64,000 nucleotides of DNA from Streptomyces sp. NBC_01428 (GTDB lineage: Bacteria > Actinomycetota > Actinomycetes > Streptomycetales > Streptomycetaceae): the NCBI RefSeq assembly GCF_036231965.1, contig NZ_CP109499.1:5766001-5830000 (forward strand). Reading direction: 5' to 3'. The translations under genes were made by a program, and so were the position numbers. How positions within the stretch are numbered: position 1 is the stretch's first letter; the number at the start of each line of letters is the position of its first letter. Below, piece by piece: positions 60,294 to 64,000 of this stretch. Below the pieces are notes generated by a model. That model was given only the letters and a program-made list of their open reading frames with translations. It did not search any database and had not been told where the DNA came from.

Positions 60294-61628
60294 TCAGGGG
60301 CGCCACGCCACCCGATGTTCCTCCAGATGGGACAACACGGAGTGGTTGGCCTCCCAACCGTCCGGGAACTTCACCGTGACGCCCAGCTGGACCGGCTCGG
60401 TCGAGGGGTGGTCGTCCAGCAGGTCGCCCACGCCCTCGCGGCACACCACGATGCAGGCGTGCCGGTGCCGGGAGGCGAGCACGCACAGCCGCCCGGTCTC
60501 CAGATGGAACGCCGTGGCGTCGGGCCGTCCCGACAGCGGGTGCAGGACGACCGTGACGTCGAACTCCCGCCCCTGGAGCCGGTTCGCCGTGTCGACGGTG
60601 ACGTCCGTGACGCCGAGGCCCGACAGCGCCGCGCGCACGGCCGCGGCCTGGTCCCGGTGCGCGGTGCCGACCGCGATCCGGTCGGCGGTCAGCGGCACCG
60701 GATCCGGCGCCCGCTCCGAGGTGGCCGCGCCGCCCCGGTCGAGCAGCCGCCGGACGACCTCGGCCACCGCCCGTACGGCCTCCGGGTCCGTGCGCGGAGT
60801 GTGCCGGGCGGGGAGCTGGAGCAGACCCCAACCGGACTCCGCCGCCTCGTCGATGACCCGGTCGGTCCCCGAACCGTCCGACGGGACACCGAAGTTCAGC
60901 CGCCGGTCGGCGTGACCGGTGCCGCTGCGGAACGGCGTGTACGGATAGAAGGCGTCCGAGACGAGCGGGGCCGCCGACGCGGGCAGCCGCCAGGACACCG
61001 GCAGCCGGTGCTGCGGCAGGTGCGGATTGTGGGCGAGCAGCGTCGTCACCGCGGACGCGGACGGGTCGTACGACAGGCCGGCCCACTGCTCCGAGCCGAC
61101 GATGGCGAACGGGTCCAACTGGCCGGGGTCACCGACGAACAGCGCCCGCTCGAAGAGTCCCGCGACGGCGAGCAGCGCGTCCGAGCGCATCTGGTACGCC
61201 TCGTCCACGATGGCGTGCCGCCAGGGCTCGACCCCCTTGACGTGGGCCCACTTCGCCGCGGTGGAGATGACGACGTCCAGGCCCGCCAGGTCGGCCGCCT
61301 TCGTCGACTTGCGGACCTGGTCCAGGCCGTCGAGCGCCTTGTCGTACGGGTCGGAGTCACTGCTGTGCAGCCGCCCCACCGGCACGTCGGGGGCCTTCTC
61401 GGCGATCCGCAGCACCAGGTCGTCGACCTGGGCGTTGGTCTGCGCGATGACCATCAACGGGCGCCCGGCCGCGGCCAGTTCGAGAGCCGCGCGGACCACG
61501 AGCGTCGACTTCCCGGCGCCGGGAGGCGAGTCGACGACGACGCCGCGGTCGGTGCCGTGCAGGGTGTCGCGCAGGATCGCGTCGGTGGCGCGGGCGGCCT
61601 CTGCACCCGGGTCGAAGACGGCGGTCAC
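60294..61628 (-). CDS. UPF1/DNA2-like SF1 helicase
   Basis: 444 aa, ATG 61628 overlapping the stop of the preceding gene. Superfamily 1B helicase motifs are complete: Walker A VVDSPPGAGKST, Ia MVIAQTNAQVDDLV, II AIVDEAYQM, III FVGDPGQLDPF, IV SWRLPAS, V VDTANRLQGREFDV and VI VLASRHRHACIV. Motif II is DEAY rather than DEAS/DEAG. DNA2/UPF1 relatives translocate 5'-3' on single strands. With a RecB-like nuclease two genes upstream it resembles a nuclease-helicase that has been split into separate polypeptides. Confidence 0.88.
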   Translation of the reverse strand: MTAVFDPGAEAARATDAILRDTLHGTDRGVVVDSPPGAGKSTLVVRAALELAAAGRPLMVIAQTNAQVDDLVLRIAEKAPDVPVGRLHSSDSDPYDKALDGLDQVRKSTKAADLAGLDVVISTAAKWAHVKGVEPWRHAIVDEAYQMRSDALLAVAGLFERALFVGDPGQLDPFAIVGSEQWAGLSYDPSASAVTTLLAHNPHLPQHRLPVSWRLPASAAPLVSDAFYPYTPFRSGTGHADRRLNFGVPSDGSGTDRVIDEAAESGWGLLQLPARHTPRTDPEAVRAVAEVVRRLLDRGGAATSERAPDPVPLTADRIAVGTAHRDQAAAVRAALSGLGVTDVTVDTANRLQGREFDVTVVLHPLSGRPDATAFHLETGRLCVLASRHRHACIVVCREGVGDLLDDHPSTEPVQLGVTVKFPDGWEANHSVLSHLEEHRVAWRP

Positions 61629-63220
61629 AGGACGTCCTCCTCGGTCACCGGGTCCGGCAGCGGCAGCGCGTCCGGCTCACCCGGTGGCCCCCCGTGCGTC
61701 CACGGCGTGTCCTCCGGGTCGGGCAGCTTGGCGCCGCCGCGCTGCTCGTGCTCGAAGAGGGTGAAACAGAGGAGGTCCCCCTTCTCCGGCACGGACCCGG
61801 CCTCCGGCTCCTTGCCCCGGCCCATCTTGTCGGTGATCCGCAGCACCACGGCGGCACCCTCGTCCTCGTACCCCACGAACTCCGCGGACTGCGGTTTCCC
61901 GCCGAGCGAGCGGTACACCTTGGCCCGCTCGCCGAGGTGCGGGCGGTCGTCGGTGCGGACGGTGACCAGGGGGCGCGGACTCGGCCGCTTGCCCTCGCTG
62001 TACGCCATGACGACGTCGGTGACCTCGCCCGCGAACGCCTCTCCGGAGAGCCGCCGTCCCGCCATCACCAGCGGGTCGTCCAGCGCCTCCTGCGCTTCCA
62101 GGCGCGCCTGTTCCCGCTCGCGGGTGGCCAGCTTGTTCGCCGCGGTGACGGCGTCGTCCCGGCGCGGCTGCGGCGGCTCGCCCGCCACCACCCGGTCGCG
62201 GTGACCGGTGAACGACCAGCGGTCCCGGGTCCACCGGTCGGCCGCGCGCGGTCCCTCGGGCAGGGAGCGCAGCAGGTCGAGCCCGTGCCAGACCGCGTCC
62301 CAGGTGGGCCGGGTGACGCTCGCGACGAGATCACGGATCCGCCGCTCGGCCGCGGTCAGTTCACCGAGCCGGTCGTCCGCCTCGACGCCGTCCTCGGCGG
62401 CGGCGAACGCCGTCCGCGCCCGGTCGTACGCCTCGATGGCGGGGGCGAGCAGCTGGTTGTCGAAGGCGGGGTCGGTGGCGGGGCCGGCGGGCGGCCACAC
62501 CAACTGGCCCCGGGTGTCCCGCTGGAGCTCGGCCCGCACCGCGGCCTCGGCGCCGGGCTCGCCCTCCGGAGGGTCGATCCAGGCGAGCAGTGCCCCGAGG
62601 TGCTGGTCCTCCAGGCTGCTCTGGCCGGTGGCCCAGTGCCGCGCGAGCACGTCGGTGAGAGCGAGCAGCAGGGCGGAGCCGGGCACCCGGGCCCGCTCCC
62701 CGAAGTGGGTGAGCCAGCGCCCGGACAACGGCACCCGCGGCGGCGCCGGATGCGGTGCCTCGGGATCCTGCTCGGCGGTGCGGCGGAACCGGGTGGAGCG
62801 CCCGAGGAGCCGCACGAACTCGATGCCCGCGCGGCCCGGCACGATCAACTGCGGCGCGTCCGAGCACAGTTCGACCTCGACCTTGACGCGCTTGCCGGTC
62901 TCCGGGTCGGTGTCGCTGCGCTCGGCCGCCTCGACCACGTCCGCGAACGTGTCGATGTACGGCAGGACGACGTCCGCCAGCTCGGCGAGGAACGCGAACC
63001 GCAGGTCGCGGTCGCGGGGCTGCGGCACGACCAGCAGCCGCGGCGCGTCCCGGTCGGTGCCGACGAGCGCGCCGAGCGGCGCCCCCGCTTCGCCCGCGGT
63101 GGTCAACGGCACGAACACCAGCGGCCGCTCGACGAGATGGCGGTGCAGCACGGTCGCGGTGGGCTGCGCCCGGCCGCTCTCGACGGCCTCCAGCCGGGCG
63201 AGCGTGGAGATCAGCGACAT
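61625..63220 (-). CDS. Unknown 531-aa protein linking nuclease and helicase genes
   Basis: 531 aa from ATG 63220, 10 bases inside the upstream nuclease gene. I do not recognise it. The N-terminal 220 residues are alpha/beta (LVFVPLTTAGEAGAPLGALV, RLLVVPQPRDRDLRFAFLAE). A helical middle follows (AYDRARTAFAAAEDGVEADD), then a beta-rich C-terminus (KVYRSLGGKPQSAEFVGYED, VVLRITDKMG) suggestive of an OB-like or nucleic-acid-binding fold. No Walker, nuclease or membrane motifs. Overlaps at both ends imply one complex with the nuclease and helicase. Confidence 0.8.
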   Translation of the reverse strand: MSLISTLARLEAVESGRAQPTATVLHRHLVERPLVFVPLTTAGEAGAPLGALVGTDRDAPRLLVVPQPRDRDLRFAFLAELADVVLPYIDTFADVVEAAERSDTDPETGKRVKVEVELCSDAPQLIVPGRAGIEFVRLLGRSTRFRRTAEQDPEAPHPAPPRVPLSGRWLTHFGERARVPGSALLLALTDVLARHWATGQSSLEDQHLGALLAWIDPPEGEPGAEAAVRAELQRDTRGQLVWPPAGPATDPAFDNQLLAPAIEAYDRARTAFAAAEDGVEADDRLGELTAAERRIRDLVASVTRPTWDAVWHGLDLLRSLPEGPRAADRWTRDRWSFTGHRDRVVAGEPPQPRRDDAVTAANKLATREREQARLEAQEALDDPLVMAGRRLSGEAFAGEVTDVVMAYSEGKRPSPRPLVTVRTDDRPHLGERAKVYRSLGGKPQSAEFVGYEDEGAAVVLRITDKMGRGKEPEAGSVPEKGDLLCFTLFEHEQRGGAKLPDPEDTPWTHGGPPGEPDALPLPDPVTEEDVL

Positions 63221-64000
63221 GCGCCCGCCTCCCGGCCGTCGCCCGACGCGGCGGTCGCCGACACCTGGGCCGGCACGGCGACCCGGCCGCCGAGCGCCTC
63301 CGCCCGCAGCCGGGCCGCTCTCCGCAGCGCCGCGACGGCCGGGTCCGCCGGATCGCCGGCGTCCCCGTGCGCCGCCGCGAGGACGTCGGTCACCGTCGTG
63401 AGACCGCCCAGCTCGGCACGCAGCGAACGGCCCAGGGACGTCACCACGCCCCGCGCGCGGGAACGGGCCCGGCAGTGGAAGGCCAGCTCGCAGGCGGACA
63501 GGCATTCGGGCGCGTACGTCGCGGGAACCGCCTCGACGGCCGTGATCAGCTCCTCGGCCGGGAGGTCGGGGGAGAAGCAGCTGCCCTCGGGCAGGGCCGC
63601 CGCGATGTCCTCGACCCGGGTGAGGCGCGCGAGCTGCCGGCGGGTGACGGCGCGCTGCTTGCGCACGTCGACGGCCGAGGCGGTGGGGAGGTTGGAGAAG
63701 TCCTTCGGGCAGACCAGCAGGACGCGGTGGCGGACCTCGGGAGCGGGATCGAGGCGGGCCGCGACCTCCTCCAGTGCGAGGACGTACACCGCGGACTGCC
63801 GGGCGGCGGCGCCCACCTTCGCCGGGTCGGCCGAACCGTCCAGCATCGGGAACGACTTGATCTCGACGACCGTCCAGCCGCCGTCGGGGTGCACGACCAC
63901 CGCGTCCGGCTCCAGGAACGCGGCGGAACCCGCGACGTCCAGGGCGAGCATCGGATGGTCGAGCAGCGTCCAGCCGCCGGTGCCGGTGGCCTCGCGCAGG
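63211..64000 (-). CDS. RecB/Cas4-like PD-(D/E)XK nuclease (partial, runs off right edge)
   Basis: At least 263 residues are visible; the start lies beyond the window. The active site is clear: PDAVVVHPDGGWTVVEIKSF, with the PD-(D/E)xK acids and Lys, then a helical region and the C-terminal Cys cluster ECLSACELAFHCR, as in Cas4/AddB-type nucleases that hold an iron-sulfur cluster. RecB-like nucleases degrade DNA ends together with a helicase. It is first in the visible three-gene operon with the 531-aa protein and SF1 helicase. Confidence 0.85.
   Translation of the reverse strand, partial: LREATGTGGWTLLDHPMLALDVAGSAAFLEPDAVVVHPDGGWTVVEIKSFPMLDGSADPAKVGAAARQSAVYVLALEEVAARLDPAPEVRHRVLLVCPKDFSNLPTASAVDVRKQRAVTRRQLARLTRVEDIAAALPEGSCFSPDLPAEELITAVEAVPATYAPECLSACELAFHCRARSRARGVVTSLGRSLRAELGGLTTVTDVLAAAHGDAGDPADPAVAALRRAARLRAEALGGRVAVPAQVSATAASGDGREAGACR

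Noticed and set aside
59026..60915. 629-codon plus-strand open frame
   Set aside because: Arg/Gly/Pro/Ser-rich, antisense to the 125-aa protein and the helicase; an artefact of very high G+C.
1..64000. CRISPR array
   Set aside because: No regularly spaced direct repeats with unique spacers; the only tandem arrays are the 67-bp and 9-bp repeats, which have no spacers.

Overview
The window is chromosomal DNA of a Streptomyces (or very close actinomycete). The coding DNA is very G+C-rich with G/C-ending codons, GTG starts are common, and neighbouring genes overlap by 4 bases (ATGA). It holds a DasR-type operator, class E and F sortases, and the cslA-glxA-GH6 locus that drives hyphal-tip glycan synthesis in Streptomyces. 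The order lpmP-like / SPFH / NlpC-P60 / cslA / glxA / GH6, with a cdgA-like gene further along, matches what I remember of the S. coelicolor SCO28xx region. No insertion sequence, integrase, rRNA or CRISPR array was seen.

Layout. (1) 1-8801, minus strand: a six-gene anti-phage or restriction-type operon, vsr > Z1 helicase-like > DUF4420 PD-(D/E)XK nuclease > GHKL/MutL-like ATPase > unknown > a fusion of an uncharacterised domain to a C5-cytosine methyltransferase fold that lacks the catalytic cysteine. Its base composition is visibly less G+C-rich than the rest. (2) 8909-17699: housekeeping and envelope genes: SEC-C protein, class E sortase, small membrane protein, YidC-like insertase, FAH-family hydrolase, a 67-bp tandem repeat, a Gfo/Idh/MocA oxidoreductase plus heme-degrading-domain pair divergent from a ROK regulator across a near-perfect palindrome, and an LAXTG surface protein. 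(3) 17739-27003: a 2-aminoethylphosphonate-type uptake and catabolism cluster: GntR regulator, FAD oxidoreductase, HAD phosphonatase-like enzyme, ABC transporter, Tat-exported phosphatase/phosphodiesterase-like protein, HAD-IIA hydrolase. (4) 27134-38503: class F sortase pair, then the GH6/glxA/cslA locus, tRNA-Lys, NlpC/P60 protein, SPFH protein, an AA10 polysaccharide monooxygenase under a DasR site, and a DUF3592 protein. (5) 38569-43885: acyl-CoA synthetase with a TTA codon, a two-component system, M18 aminopeptidase. (6) 43935-53026: tRNA-Lys, IclR regulator, an ectoine-like amino-acid ABC transporter (EhuABCD type), DUF3830 protein, amidase, D-2-hydroxyacid dehydrogenase and two Asp/Glu-racemase-superfamily enzymes, probably one catabolic regulon for an unknown amide or lactam. 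(7) 53255-64000: flavin-dependent oxidoreductase, a PAS-GGDEF-EAL cyclic-di-GMP protein, secreted M6-like protease, third tRNA-Lys, a primase/polymerase-like protein, a small unknown protein, and a three-gene operon of RecB/Cas4-like nuclease, unknown 531-aa protein and UPF1/DNA2-like helicase running off the right edge.

How the genes work together. Region 1 reads as one defence machine: a helicase-like motor, an ATP-driven GHKL clamp, two nucleases and a DNA-binding pseudo-methylase. Region 3 imports a phosphonate, oxidises it and cleaves the C-P bond. In region 4, CslA polymerises a beta-glucan at the hyphal tip, while GlxA, the GH6 enzyme, the AA10 enzyme and the NlpC/P60 enzyme remodel it and the wall. 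Region 6 imports and degrades an unidentified substrate. The last operon is a second candidate for a DNA-processing or defence module. Family assignments come from motifs read by eye; no database search was run.
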